DNA from: Calditrichota bacterium
GTDB taxonomy: Bacteria > Electryoneota > B3-LCP
Length of the DNA: 57,145 nucleotides
NCBI GenBank assembly: GCA_020051775.1
Contig: JAGVQJ010000135.1
Location: forward strand, 1 to 57,145
Direction of reading: 5' to 3'
The translations under genes and the position numbers were made by a program. The notes beneath the pieces were generated by a model. The model saw nothing but the letters and a program-made list of their open reading frames with translations, ran no database searches and had not been told where the DNA came from. Positions 47,792 to 56,574 of the stretch are shown here, piece after piece. The first letter of the stretch is position 1. Each line of letters begins with the position of its first letter.

Positions 47792-49287
47792 TACGGACTC
47801 CTCGTCGAATCCGGCGCCGTATTTAACGTGCTGTTCCTGGCCTGGCGCAATGCCTGATCCAGACTGTCTGCGGCTACAGCAGCGATATGATTAGCGTTCT
47901 CATAAGTGGCATTTCCCGCTACGTTGACATTGACACTGATATTGGTCGGAATCCGCGCCCCCATAGCCATCGGAGGATGCCAGGCTTCGTATTTCTGCTC
48001 TCCGCGCCAACTCCTACCCTCCTCGGCCATGGTTTTCATGTGGCCATAAACCTGCGACCCCATAGCCGCCACCCCCAACAATAGAAATCCGTAGGGGTTT
48101 TTTGCCAGCGAATAAAGAGATAAACCAATAGCCCTCAATGTCAGGTTAAGCAGCCCCAAATACGCTACATACTGTACCAGTTCCGGGTTCGCCCGTGAAA
48201 GCTTATCCGCGAAGGAAACAATATTGATAATCATCGTGGTTAGATTCGCAAAAATCCCCGTATCTCCCCCTGTGATCGCCAGAGCTTCCAGGTTGTTCTT
48301 CAACCGCGCCAGTTGGTAATTCAATCCCTTATCCGCAGCCTCCGCTAACCGCTTCGTCTCACCCGTGCTGTTGGCGATCTCCTCGGCATATTTCCTCATC
48401 CCCTCCGGCCCAATGTCCATGATCGCCTTTAAGCCCACGCCAAAGCCCGGCCCGGCAATCTCTTCAAGCTGCTGCATGGTCAGTTTCATCTTGCTGAGTT
48501 CACCCACCAGCTTGAAAATGTCCGCCCGGCTGCTGGGGGAGAAAAACTTATACCCCGTAATCCGGTGGAAAGCATCGTTGGGGTTCTGCAATCCCATCAG
48601 CCCGGATCGCAGCGTCGCGCTTAAGAGCCGTCCCTGAATCCCCTTGCTGCGCAATCCGCCATACAGCCCCAGGGATTGTTCCACCGTCAGCCCCAGTGCT
48701 TTGGCCACCGGAGCGATATTGCTCAATTCCCCTGTGATTTCCGCGATGGGAATCCGAGCTAACTGCGCGCCCTTGGTCAACATATCCGTCAGGTGCAGAT
48801 ACCCCGCCTCGCTGACCCCGTAGGCTTTGGCCGTCTCCACAATCTGCGCGGTCGCTACCTCCGTAGCCTGTCTGGACGCATCGGCGAAGTCAATCAACGC
48901 CGGGATCATCGCCCGAATGCTGGTCGGTGAAAACCCCGCTTCCGCCAACCGTTCCTGAGCCGCCGCCACCTGCAATGCTGAAAATTCCGTATCGCGGCCA
49001 AACCCCAAAGCCTGTTCGCGCAGCGCCTTAAGCTCATCGGCCGTCGCCCGCGAATGCGCTTGCACCAGCAGCAGCTTCTCTTCAAAATCCCCCGCCGTGT
49101 GCGCCGCCATGCCGAATATCCCTGCCCCAGCAAACAGCGCGAACGGATTCGACAACGCCCGGCCAATATTCTGCCCCACAGCCGAGGCGCGCTTAGCCAC
49201 CGTCTGCATCTGCGCTTCGTACTTTTCCGTCCCTTTGGGGTCCACTTTAAACCCCAGCAGGGTATAGATTTCGGCAATGGCGCTCAT
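47791..49287 (-). CDS. Tail tape measure protein
   Basis: 498 residues. Conserved core at about 40-230: GAGIFGMAAHTAGDFEEKLLLVQ, FGRDTEFSALQVAAAQERLAEAGFS, and VEQSLGLYGGLRSKGIQGRLLSATLRSGL, as in TP901-type tape measures. Hydrophobic helices near 350-400. Short for a tape measure, in accord with a short tail. Its start overlaps the frameshifted chaperone product by 4 bases. Confidence 0.9.
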   Translation of the reverse strand: MSAIAEIYTLLGFKVDPKGTEKYEAQMQTVAKRASAVGQNIGRALSNPFALFAGAGIFGMAAHTAGDFEEKLLLVQAHSRATADELKALREQALGFGRDTEFSALQVAAAQERLAEAGFSPTSIRAMIPALIDFADASRQATEVATAQIVETAKAYGVSEAGYLHLTDMLTKGAQLARIPIAEITGELSNIAPVAKALGLTVEQSLGLYGGLRSKGIQGRLLSATLRSGLMGLQNPNDAFHRITGYKFFSPSSRADIFKLVGELSKMKLTMQQLEEIAGPGFGVGLKAIMDIGPEGMRKYAEEIANSTGETKRLAEAADKGLNYQLARLKNNLEALAITGGDTGIFANLTTMIINIVSFADKLSRANPELVQYVAYLGLLNLTLRAIGLSLYSLAKNPYGFLLLGVAAMGSQVYGHMKTMAEEGRSWRGEQKYEAWHPPMAMGARIPTNISVNVNVAGNATYENANHIAAVAADSLDQALRQARNSTLNTAPDSTRSP

Positions 49288-49897
49288 TGATCCGTTTTCG
49301 GCATATAGGTTTTTGCCAGTTCCGCTCTCATATCCAGCAGGTCATTGATTTTCATTATGTCATCAAAACTCTTCAGATCTAAGTCCGGGATCTTTTCGGT
49401 TACCAACCGCCAGTACGGACTGGCCTCTTCTAACTCTGGATCGAGTCCGGCAAGGAGGGCGCGGCGCTCATCTGCGCCAGCAGATCCGTCCGCATCTTCT
49501 CCAGAGACGCCAGCACCATCTGACGGTCGAACCCACCAGCGCCTCTTTGCCAAAAATTTCCCCAGTTGACCTCCACCACGAAGGCCAGCAATTTAAACAG
49601 GCGTGGCATATCCGAGGCGAATTCCAGGGCGAAGAGCTTCATCACCTCCACTGCCTCGTCTGTGGGATAATGGCGCTTGGCATTGACCAGCAGCGCCTTG
49701 ACCAGATCCCAACCGTTGGTATCGTCTAAACGAGTAGCCAGATGCACCGCCATCAGCTCCCCGCTCTCCATGTCGGTGAAGTTTCCGTCTGTCGCCTTGC
49801 GCAGCCGTACGAACAACTTAAAGCTCTGCTCGCCCGCAAATGGATTGACGGAGTATTCCACCCCGTCAATCTCCTTGGTCCTGGGTTCCATGCTCAT
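49284..49897 (-). CDS. Tail assembly chaperone, -1 frameshift fusion product
   Basis: The extended product of the chaperone pair. Translation starts at 49897, reads the short chaperone frame up to the slip site near 49553, and continues in the -1 frame (LAKRRWWVRPSDGAG...) to the stop at 49284, about 204 residues. This matches the lambda G/GT arrangement, with the gene placed directly before the tape measure. The downstream part on its own (from the TTG at 49553) has no ribosome site, so it is very unlikely to be an independent gene. Such products bind and guide the tape measure while the tube forms. Confidence 0.75.
49430..49897 (-). CDS. Tail assembly chaperone, short form
   Basis: 155 residues. 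MSMEPRTKEIDGVEYSVNPF and EQSFKLFVRLRKAT at the start, then helical LFALEFASDMPRLFKLLAFVVEVNWGNF, a common pattern for tail-tube chaperones of tailed phages. It ends normally at 49430 unless ribosomes slip at 49553-49562. Preceded by GGGAGTAACTAACGC. Confidence 0.78.
   Translation of the reverse strand: MSMEPRTKEIDGVEYSVNPFAGEQSFKLFVRLRKATDGNFTDMESGELMAVHLATRLDDTNGWDLVKALLVNAKRHYPTDEAVEVMKLFALEFASDMPRLFKLLAFVVEVNWGNFWQRGAGGFDRQMVLASLEKMRTDLLAQMSAAPSLPDSIQS
49553..49562 (-). promoter_or_regulatory. Programmed -1 ribosomal frameshift site
   Basis: In the zero frame TGG GGA AAT TTT TGG there are two overlapping slippery heptamers, GGGAAAT (49562-49556, close to lambda's GGGAAAG) and AAATTTT (49559-49553). 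A one-base slip back leads into the TTG codon at 49553, the first codon of the downstream frame. Frame arithmetic and gene order both fit. Confidence 0.75.
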
Positions 49898-49921
49898 GCG
49901 TTAGTTACTCCCCATGCGTTG

Positions 49922-50362
49922 TTAAACAATTCCCTGCGCGTAATTCCCGCCCAGGAATAGGTAAGCATCATTCAACAGGAACGTCCAGGCAATCACCCCG
50001 GTCGTCTGCCCCTCCGTCCAGGCGGGCAGCTTTTGGAACATCGCCGTAGGCGCTTCCAGCAGCGAAGTTCCCAAACCGTCATTCTGGAAAATCGGCAGAG
50101 GCAGCCCCGACGCATATTGCGCCCAGAACATTGCCGACAACACGGCATTGGAAGCGCTGGACGCCATCAGCTTGAGCGTCAGCTTTCCCGCCTTGGAAAG
50201 GTTCTTGTCGGCGCACGCCTCCCCATCCACGCCCGTCTGTACCGCCCAGGCGTCCTCATCGTATTCAAAGGTGATACAATCGTCGCCCTTGGCCAGGCCT
50301 GTCGGCGTGTATCCGCCGATCACCAGATTGATCTTGTCCAGGCTGTGTACTCGCATCGGCAT
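49922..50362 (-). CDS. Tail tube protein (DUF3277-like)
   Basis: 146 residues. DKINLVIGGYTPTGLAKGDDCITFEYDED at the start and a KLTLKLMASSASNAVLSAM centre match DUF3277-type tube proteins of short myoviruses. It forms the stacked inner tube through which DNA passes. GGAAATAGAGGTGTCAA precedes the ATG, and the sheath gene lies just upstream. Confidence 0.82.
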   Translation of the reverse strand: MPMRVHSLDKINLVIGGYTPTGLAKGDDCITFEYDEDAWAVQTGVDGEACADKNLSKAGKLTLKLMASSASNAVLSAMFWAQYASGLPLPIFQNDGLGTSLLEAPTAMFQKLPAWTEGQTTGVIAWTFLLNDAYLFLGGNYAQGIV

Positions 50363-50412
50363 TTGACACCTCTATTTCCATTGTTCCCAAAAGGGAATCA
50401 GTTAATTTGTCC

Positions 50413-51771
50413 TTAGAAAGTCAAGTTGACCGTCAACCCGACCTTGATCACCCCATTGGTCATAATTCCATTGATGATGAACCCGCTGGCCAGGCGGTTT
50501 CCCTTATCCGCCGAGCTGATGTCCGCCACCTTGGGAGTCGTAATGGTGTAGCTCTCCAGGAAGCCGTAATCCGCCCCTTGCATCAGCTTGCACACCTGGC
50601 GGAAACAATCCTCGATCTTCGCCAAACCCCGGTCGGTAAACTGCACCTTGGCGTTGTTCACCTTGTAGTTGAACCAGGCCTCTTGTAGCTTGATAGCCAG
50701 GCAGTACGATCCTTCGATGATGTCAATGAACTGCCCGCTGCAGCACCGGCCTTCCAGCGTCACGTAAGTGCCGCCCATCGGCACATAGACGTTGCAGTTT
50801 TTGGCCAGAGCATACGTCACCTGGGTCGTATTTAGGTTCGTGCCGTCCTGGTTGGCCGCTGTCACGCCCGTCAACTGCTTGCAATCCGCCTGAATAGATC
50901 CCGGATTAGCCGCCGACATCACCCCGGCCAGAGCCGCTTCGGGATATTGGTCATGGCCGGCCACGCCGTCAGACCAATCGCTGTAAATCAGCACCCCATT
51001 CAAGAGCAAGTCCTGCAGCGTCGAAGCCAGATCGTCCGTCGCCGAAGTCAGAATCGCAGCATCATCATCCGAAGCGTAGAACACCTTATAATTGGGCGGC
51101 GCCCAGGTCATGATGTCTTCAATGTCCTGCGCATCGCGCGTAGTCGCCACCAGCCGGAACCAATTGCCGCCATTCGATTGCAACAACGTGGAATTCAAAG
51201 CCTCCACCCAGGTCTCCACGGTATGCAGCTTATTGATCACGGCAATGAGTTCCACGTGCTCAAAGAACCGCGTAGCCGCGACATATTCCGGGTCGGTGGT
51301 CAGATAACCATCCGTCACCATTTCCGCCAGCGTAGCATAGAACGCAATCCGCTCCGCCGTCGCCGTGCGCGTCACCGCGCAAGTGGTCTGCGTAGCCCCT
51401 CCGGTCACCGCCACGTTGGTAATCGTCAGCGGCGTAAAAGGCCGCGCCGTGCAGGTGATCACATGATCGTGAGTCGTGTTATTGGTAACCACCGCCGTGA
51501 GAATCTCTTCCGTGGCCGCTAAAATGGTAGCGAGATTGGCGATGGTCGTATCATTGTCGGTATCGAACAGCACCGGCGTAATGGCCGCCCCGTTGACCTT
51601 GGCGTTGATCGTATTGCCGGTGATAATGTCACCAGCGAAGGTCAGCACCAGAATGTCCGCAGAAGGCAGCCGCTCCGCCTCGCCGATCACCGCGGGAATC
51701 CCAAAGCCCTGCGTAAAGGTCGAAACCGTCTGCAGGTTGACGGTCAGGTTCATCAGAAAGCTGGTATCCAT
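50413..51771 (-). CDS. Tail sheath protein (DUF3383-like)
   Basis: 452 residues. MNLTVNLQTVSTFTQGFGIPAVIG at the start, a middle beta domain (about 35-130), YATLAEMVTDGYLTTDPEYVAA, and a long C-terminal part with CYLAIKLQEAWFNYKVNNAKVQFTDRG that provides the sheath interlocking strands. The contractile outer layer of the tail. It defines the phage as a myovirus. AGAGGAGTAAATC precedes the ATG. Confidence 0.88.
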   Translation of the reverse strand: MDTSFLMNLTVNLQTVSTFTQGFGIPAVIGEAERLPSADILVLTFAGDIITGNTINAKVNGAAITPVLFDTDNDTTIANLATILAATEEILTAVVTNNTTHDHVITCTARPFTPLTITNVAVTGGATQTTCAVTRTATAERIAFYATLAEMVTDGYLTTDPEYVAATRFFEHVELIAVINKLHTVETWVEALNSTLLQSNGGNWFRLVATTRDAQDIEDIMTWAPPNYKVFYASDDDAAILTSATDDLASTLQDLLLNGVLIYSDWSDGVAGHDQYPEAALAGVMSAANPGSIQADCKQLTGVTAANQDGTNLNTTQVTYALAKNCNVYVPMGGTYVTLEGRCCSGQFIDIIEGSYCLAIKLQEAWFNYKVNNAKVQFTDRGLAKIEDCFRQVCKLMQGADYGFLESYTITTPKVADISSADKGNRLASGFIINGIMTNGVIKVGLTVNLTF

Positions 51772-51797
51772 GATTTACTCCTCTATCAAGAATGTTT

Positions 51798-52655
51798 TTA
51801 TTCAGCCGGTGGAGCGATAGTAAGCGTCACCGTTTCCCCCGCCCCGTATAAATTGACCGTGGCGCTGAACTCCTCTACTACCCCGACCTGGTCCGTCACC
51901 TTCGCAGAAGTGTAAGGTACTGCCATTTCGAAGTTGATCTCCAGCACATCCGCGTCAATGATCGTCTCCCCCTCTTGTTTTTCAATATGCCGCACCGGCG
52001 AAGCTCCCACCGGCGACAGATTCAACCCGACCAGGTAATCAGTAATCGTTTCCCGTTCCAGCGAATCCGCTAAATCCGATAGCGCCTCGATTGCTCCTTC
52101 ACCATAAGCCTCAGCGTACAACGTGAAGCTTCGCATCCCCACTATTTCCGCCTCGCCGTCATCATCCGGAGCGCCGGGCTGGTCATGCCCCATTTTCGCT
52201 ATATTATGAATCAAAAGCGACAGGTACGTTCCCTCCGGCGCCGGTTGATTCTGGTTGGCCCAAATTGCCTGTACTCGCGCCGTTGTCTGTGCCACTTCAG
52301 TCGTGGAATCGTCTTCGAGAATGATTACCGCGTCGGAAATGGTAATCTCATATCCCGACCGCCGCGTCACCGTGATCGTGGTATAATTCCCCGAACTGTC
52401 CAGCCCGCCCAGCACCGCGCCGGACACTTCCACCTCAGCAGCAAATCCCGCCGCGATAGCCGTCAGCGTAGCGTTATGGCTGGTCGCCCAATCCAGACGC
52501 TCTTCGAATATCTCCCTGGTATTCAGCTTCGCGTAGAAAGCCTCGTTTTCGACAATCAACCGCTCAAAGGTCAGCGTCACCGCCAGCGGCAATTCCTTGC
52601 GCACCCAGGCCGCGATATTATTCCGCAGCAGCGTATAGTCAATCATCCGGCTCAT
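51798..52655 (-). CDS. Tail terminator / neck protein (LIC_12616 or gp12-like)
   Basis: 285 residues. LRNNIAAWVRKELPLAVTLTF is followed by a strand-rich domain with GSYEITIS-type repeats and MRSFTLYAEAYGEGAIEALSDLADSLERE, as in phage neck terminator proteins. It caps the tube at the head side. Overlaps the next gene in ATGA. Confidence 0.75.
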   Translation of the reverse strand: MSRMIDYTLLRNNIAAWVRKELPLAVTLTFERLIVENEAFYAKLNTREIFEERLDWATSHNATLTAIAAGFAAEVEVSGAVLGGLDSSGNYTTITVTRRSGYEITISDAVIILEDDSTTEVAQTTARVQAIWANQNQPAPEGTYLSLLIHNIAKMGHDQPGAPDDDGEAEIVGMRSFTLYAEAYGEGAIEALSDLADSLERETITDYLVGLNLSPVGASPVRHIEKQEGETIIDADVLEINFEMAVPYTSAKVTDQVGVVEEFSATVNLYGAGETVTLTIAPPAE

Positions 52656-54043
52656 CGTACCACCACGACTTTATAATGCGCTAAAATCCGCCCCTGGTAC
52701 GGAGCCACCGATCGCACCTCGAATTCCCCCTCCGGCAAAATCACCGTATCGGCGTTCACCCCCGTAGCGCGATCCGCCACCTGTAATTTATAGGTCGTAT
52801 AAATCTTCCGCGCTTCAGAAAAATCCCGACCCTCCGGGACCGTAATCATCTCCTGTGGATCTAATGGCTGCACGCTGCCTGTAAAGCTAAACGGCGTCGC
52901 CTCCCCCTTCATAAGAAAATTACCATTGTCATCATAAATCCCCGGCGCTGGTCTACGTCCCATGATCGCTTGCTCGAAGCGTGCAAACCGCGACCTCGGC
53001 GGCACCGGAATAATTTCCGAGGGCAGTTCCTTCAGGAGATAATTCCCCACGCTAAGCGGGTTCAGCCGCTCCAGATACAGAGCCATCTGTGCGAACGACA
53101 GGGGATTACTATACCCAGCCGGAGGCGTCCAGGGCGTATGGGGATCACTGGGCGGGTCAATGCGTAAATACCCGCCTGCAGGCTCAGTCTCATTCCACAA
53201 GCCGTTATTGGAAATCTCCCAGGTGGAATCCGCCATATTGATATAAGAAACCACCAGGGGATGTTCGCCCTTCTTGTTCGCTTGCAGTTGGCAATTCCGA
53301 ATCGTCACCCGCGTCGCCGTGCGCGGCATATTGCCGCAGTAATTCAGTATCGCATCTTCCTGGTTCCCGTAGCTAATCAGGCCATCCACCAACAGATCGT
53401 CGCCGCCATAAAAGCACAAGCCCTGCATACTGGCCCGTTCCGTCAGCGCAGGGTTCTGGTGCACGCGATTAGTATAGAGTCCGTTATTAAAAGTCCGGCA
53501 ATTCTGGATCGTCAGGAAAGCGCAATCCTTATTCCTGATCCCCGCCTGGCCGTTGTTATAAATATTAGCATCCAACAACGTAATGTGGTCACCATCCTCC
53601 GGGTGAAAACCCACCTCATTGTCATAAATAATCGGAGTATCAACAGAAATATCGGAACACTCGCAGAGGTGAAATCCGCCTGTGTGCGCGCGAGGCGTGT
53701 GGAAAAAGTAATTGACCTTCCGACCGTCCACAAAATAGCCATCGCCGTACGCATCGCGAATCGTCAACCCCCGCCCAAACGTCCAATTAGAACAGCCCAA
53801 CAGAAATATCCCATCCGTCACGCAGCACGGAGCAATAATAACCTCTCCGAGCGGAGTAACAGTGATATTCGTTTTCGGCGTCAATACATAAATCCCCCGC
53901 CCATCCGCAGACAGAGGAATCTTGGTAGTCTCCGCCCCTCCCCCGAAATACTCCCCGGGAGCAATCAGCAGTTCGTCGCCGTTGTTCAGCGCATCGAACG
54001 CCGCCTGCAAATGAGCGTAATCTTCTGATCGTTTGACAGCCAT
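52652..54043 (-). CDS. Right-handed beta-helix protein inside the neck cluster
   Basis: 463 residues from the ATG at 54043, which shares a base with the previous stop. A classic parallel beta-helix runs from about 15 to 280 (AFDALNNGDELLIAPGEYFG, then repeats with CSNWTFGRGLTI, CSDISVDTPIIY, AFLTIQNCRTFNN and TIRNCQLQANK). The C-terminal part carries FEQAIMGRRPAPGIYDDNG. The fold suggests glycan binding or lyase action, as in tail spikes, but its place between neck genes is atypical. It may decorate the head-tail joint. Confidence 0.75.
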   Translation of the reverse strand: MAVKRSEDYAHLQAAFDALNNGDELLIAPGEYFGGGAETTKIPLSADGRGIYVLTPKTNITVTPLGEVIIAPCCVTDGIFLLGCSNWTFGRGLTIRDAYGDGYFVDGRKVNYFFHTPRAHTGGFHLCECSDISVDTPIIYDNEVGFHPEDGDHITLLDANIYNNGQAGIRNKDCAFLTIQNCRTFNNGLYTNRVHQNPALTERASMQGLCFYGGDDLLVDGLISYGNQEDAILNYCGNMPRTATRVTIRNCQLQANKKGEHPLVVSYINMADSTWEISNNGLWNETEPAGGYLRIDPPSDPHTPWTPPAGYSNPLSFAQMALYLERLNPLSVGNYLLKELPSEIIPVPPRSRFARFEQAIMGRRPAPGIYDDNGNFLMKGEATPFSFTGSVQPLDPQEMITVPEGRDFSEARKIYTTYKLQVADRATGVNADTVILPEGEFEVRSVAPYQGRILAHYKVVVVR

Positions 54044-54675
54044 TAGATCCCGCCTGAAACGTCTGAAGTCAATGCCCAACGCACCGACCCCGCCATTTGC
54101 CCCGTATCCACCAGAGGATTATTGATCAAAACCTGATTAAAAACCTTGCGGCCTCGGCTCACCCGGCCATTAATAATTTTCATCTGCATAAACATGGCCC
54201 GTCCACCCCCGCGAACCTTGCGCCCCTTGGCCCGTTGCGTGGCCAGCGCATTTGGCGGGCTCTTCATATCCACGATGGCACGCTTGATAAACCCCGCCAT
54301 CTCCTCCCCCATGCGCGCCAGAGCCAAGTCCACATTCATCACCCGACCGCGGCTTTTCAGGCCGTTGATGATCTGCACCAGGAACTCCTTCTGCCGCCCC
54401 TGGAAGTGCGCGCGCTTGGCGTCAGCCGTAGGCCGGATAAAGGGCCGCGCCGGAATCTTGGTTTTCCCCCCGCGACCGGCTGCAGGAGCGCCAAATTCGT
54501 GCACCGCCGCCAGCCGCGCCATGTCAATGGCGCCCTTCCCCTCGCGCTTCGGCGAGCTTAACAGAAACCCCACCTTGACGACGCGTTTGTCAATCTGATC
54601 CAGACCGCGCACCAGAGCGCTCCAGCCCAGATCCTTGAATTCCACGTACTCGCCGTATTTGAATTTCGGCGCCAT
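54043..54675 (-). CDS. HK97 gp10 / Mu gpG-like head-tail joining protein
   Basis: 210 residues. VKVGFLLSSPKREGKGAIDMARLAAVHEFGAP, then IPARPFIRPT and a NPLVDTGQMAGSVRW ending, are the family's marks (HEFG, IPxRPF, PLxDTGxM). It helps form the connector between portal and tail. The long basic middle (RGGGRAMFMQMKIING) is typical. Confidence 0.8.
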   Translation of the reverse strand: MAPKFKYGEYVEFKDLGWSALVRGLDQIDKRVVKVGFLLSSPKREGKGAIDMARLAAVHEFGAPAAGRGGKTKIPARPFIRPTADAKRAHFQGRQKEFLVQIINGLKSRGRVMNVDLALARMGEEMAGFIKRAIVDMKSPPNALATQRAKGRKVRGGGRAMFMQMKIINGRVSRGRKVFNQVLINNPLVDTGQMAGSVRWALTSDVSGGI

Positions 54676-55014
54676 TTAAATGTACCCCGTCCGGCAACCG
54701 ATGATATTCGTTCGCATCAGCCCCAGGAGTTTCTTTCCCCAATGCGAGGATTCCAGGTCATCGTCTCCGCTCGGAGCGGCATATCCAATGGCCTGATCCC
54801 CATTGCGGATCGAAGTCACCGCCCCGGCAGCCCCGTCCGGGTCGCCGGAAAGCTGGTGCAGCACCCAGTACGCGCAAGCCAGGTCATAGGACGTTCCAAA
54901 GGCCGACGGCTCAAGCTGCGCCTGTGCCAGCGTAATCAGTGCGGGCAGCGCCACATTGCTGCTGTACTGTGGCGCTAATCCCACAATCAAAGCCGTAACT
55001 TCCACAGCGGCCAT
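54676..55014 (-). CDS. Head-tail connector protein (DUF4054-like)
   Basis: 112 residues. ALPALITLAQAQLEPSAFG, YDLACAYWVLHQLSGDP and the end LESSHWGKKLLGLMRTNI match the DUF4054 connector proteins. Part of the ring below the portal. GAGGAGTA precedes the ATG, which overlaps the end of the upstream gene. Confidence 0.8.
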   Translation of the reverse strand: MAAVEVTALIVGLAPQYSSNVALPALITLAQAQLEPSAFGTSYDLACAYWVLHQLSGDPDGAAGAVTSIRNGDQAIGYAAPSGDDDLESSHWGKKLLGLMRTNIIGCRTGYI

Positions 55015-55397
55015 TACTCCTCGTCCTCAGCAGTTTTCGGTTCCAATTCCTTGCGTTGCTTCCGAATCGCCGCCTGTACTGCCGGGCGACCATCAGCAGA
55101 TTCCAGGAAATCCAACACTGCCGGGATAAAACAATTCCCAACGATTTCCACCACCTTCTCCGGCGTCAGCTTCTTAATCATCGCCGCATCGCCTTCTTTG
55201 GCAGGCGGAACCAACACGATCAGGTTACCCTTTTGAATCTGAAACTTCACCTGCTCGTCGTCAAGAAACTTCTTGACCTCGCTGTTGGCCAGGGGCATGT
55301 CAACCGCCCCCTCCTCGAGCAAGTTCACGCCTGGCTTTAGAATCGAATCCATCGGCCCCAGGCGCGTGACATTCGCTTTTTTCCATTCCACTAACAT
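55014..55397 (-). CDS. Structural or assembly protein of unknown function
   Basis: 127 residues from the ATG at 55397 (MLVEWKKANVTRLGP) after TTAGGAGCCGCCCA. The earlier frame opening lacks a ribosome site. Middle part VNLLEEGAVDMPLANSEVKKFLDDEQVKFQIQ reads like a small beta fold, ending with an acidic tail. Position after the capsid gene suggests a head-related minor protein. The 138-base space upstream shows no gene. Confidence 0.6.
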   Translation of the reverse strand: MLVEWKKANVTRLGPMDSILKPGVNLLEEGAVDMPLANSEVKKFLDDEQVKFQIQKGNLIVLVPPAKEGDAAMIKKLTPEKVVEIVGNCFIPAVLDFLESADGRPAVQAAIRKQRKELEPKTAEDEE

Positions 55398-55535
55398 TGG
55401 GCGGCTCCTAATTTTGGTGGTACAGGCGTCCCCGCCTGTTGTCATTCTGGCTTGTCCAGAATCGGGTAAGGGTAGCTCCGGGCCGGGATCAACCCGGAGC
55501 TTGAGGGTCAGTCTTTTTCAATCCCTGACGAGTCG

Positions 55536-56492
55536 TTAAATACCTTCGGCGATCACTACCGACGTGGGGCGGTAAATGAGCACCCCGGCCGTCCGTTCAT
55601 GGCCGCGAATCTTCCAGCGCACGCCGTTCGTCTCAGGCGGGAACTGCTCGTAAAGCTGCGGCACATGGAACTGCAGATAGGTCGGGTCCTTGCGGAAGCC
55701 GACCATCAGATTGCTCGTGTTCCCGCCGCCTACCACCGCCGGTGATACATCCGCCAACGGCTGAGCCGCCATGAACGTGACCCCCGGATGCACCCGGCGC
55801 AGGAATTCCAGGATCGTGGTGTCGCTGTTTGCACTGCGCGGCGTGCTGGCAATGTGCGCATACTCGTCCGGGGAAATCATCACGGTATTGATCACCCCCT
55901 GGCGTTTCATCAGCGAATCCGGCGTGTTCAGCAGGATGTTCACGTCCAGGATAATCTCGTCCGGGGTTTTCGTGGTCAGGGTGGAATAGGGCACCCAGCG
56001 CCCATAGCCACCCGCACCGTTGCGCGTGACATAGCTGGTGACGTTAGGGTGACGCAGGAACCCGACAATCCCGTACTTGAGTTCGCCGTTCCAGCCCAGG
56101 TCATCAGTTTTGTATTCCACCGCCTCGCGGCAGGCATTCGCCCGCATCTGTTCCAACGATCTCCCCGCCATCCGAGCGGCACGGATCTCCTGGAACGTGT
56201 AATTGTAGCTGGCGCCTACCGACCGAATCACCGCGTAGAACTTCTGGCCGAAAACATCCACCGACGGCCAGTCGTCAGCCGCCGAATTGATGATCTTCGC
56301 CAGACCTACCCGGTCATACAGGTAGTAAGCCACCTGCTCGGCTCCCGGCCCCGCCTCGTTGGTCACCGGAAATAGCGACTTCGCCAGAAGTTGCGGGTAC
56401 TCCGTCTCCAGCGCCATGGCCATGATATGCTGCAATTCATTCTCGAAGAAAATCGTATGCGCAGCATCCATCGCATCGCGTCTTACTAACAT
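55536..56492 (-). CDS. Major capsid protein (DUF2184-like)
   Basis: 318 residues of HK97-fold coat protein. FFENELQHIMAMALETEYPQLLAKSLFPV, AGPGAEQVAYYLYDRVGLAKII, SYNYTFQEIRAARMAGRSLEQMRA, and late HVPQLYEQFPPETNGVRWKIRGHERTAGVLIYRPTSVV agree with the DUF2184 coat family. It is preceded by AGGAGGAAGAG. No scaffold gene is recognised in the window, it may lie further right. The 82 bases upstream contain no gene. Confidence 0.85.
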   Translation of the reverse strand: MLVRRDAMDAAHTIFFENELQHIMAMALETEYPQLLAKSLFPVTNEAGPGAEQVAYYLYDRVGLAKIINSAADDWPSVDVFGQKFYAVIRSVGASYNYTFQEIRAARMAGRSLEQMRANACREAVEYKTDDLGWNGELKYGIVGFLRHPNVTSYVTRNGAGGYGRWVPYSTLTTKTPDEIILDVNILLNTPDSLMKRQGVINTVMISPDEYAHIASTPRSANSDTTILEFLRRVHPGVTFMAAQPLADVSPAVVGGGNTSNLMVGFRKDPTYLQFHVPQLYEQFPPETNGVRWKIRGHERTAGVLIYRPTSVVIAEGI

Positions 56493-56574
56493 GGTCTCTT
56501 CCTCCTGGTCAACCAGCCCCCAGGCTTAGTCAACCTTTATTGGTTATTTTTCTTTTGCGTTATGAGTGCTTCGC

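Noticed and set aside
49284..49553. Separate 89-residue gene starting with TTG
   Set aside because: No ribosome site, starts inside the chaperone gene exactly at a slippery sequence, and the frame relation is -1. Better explained as the frameshift extension of the chaperone.
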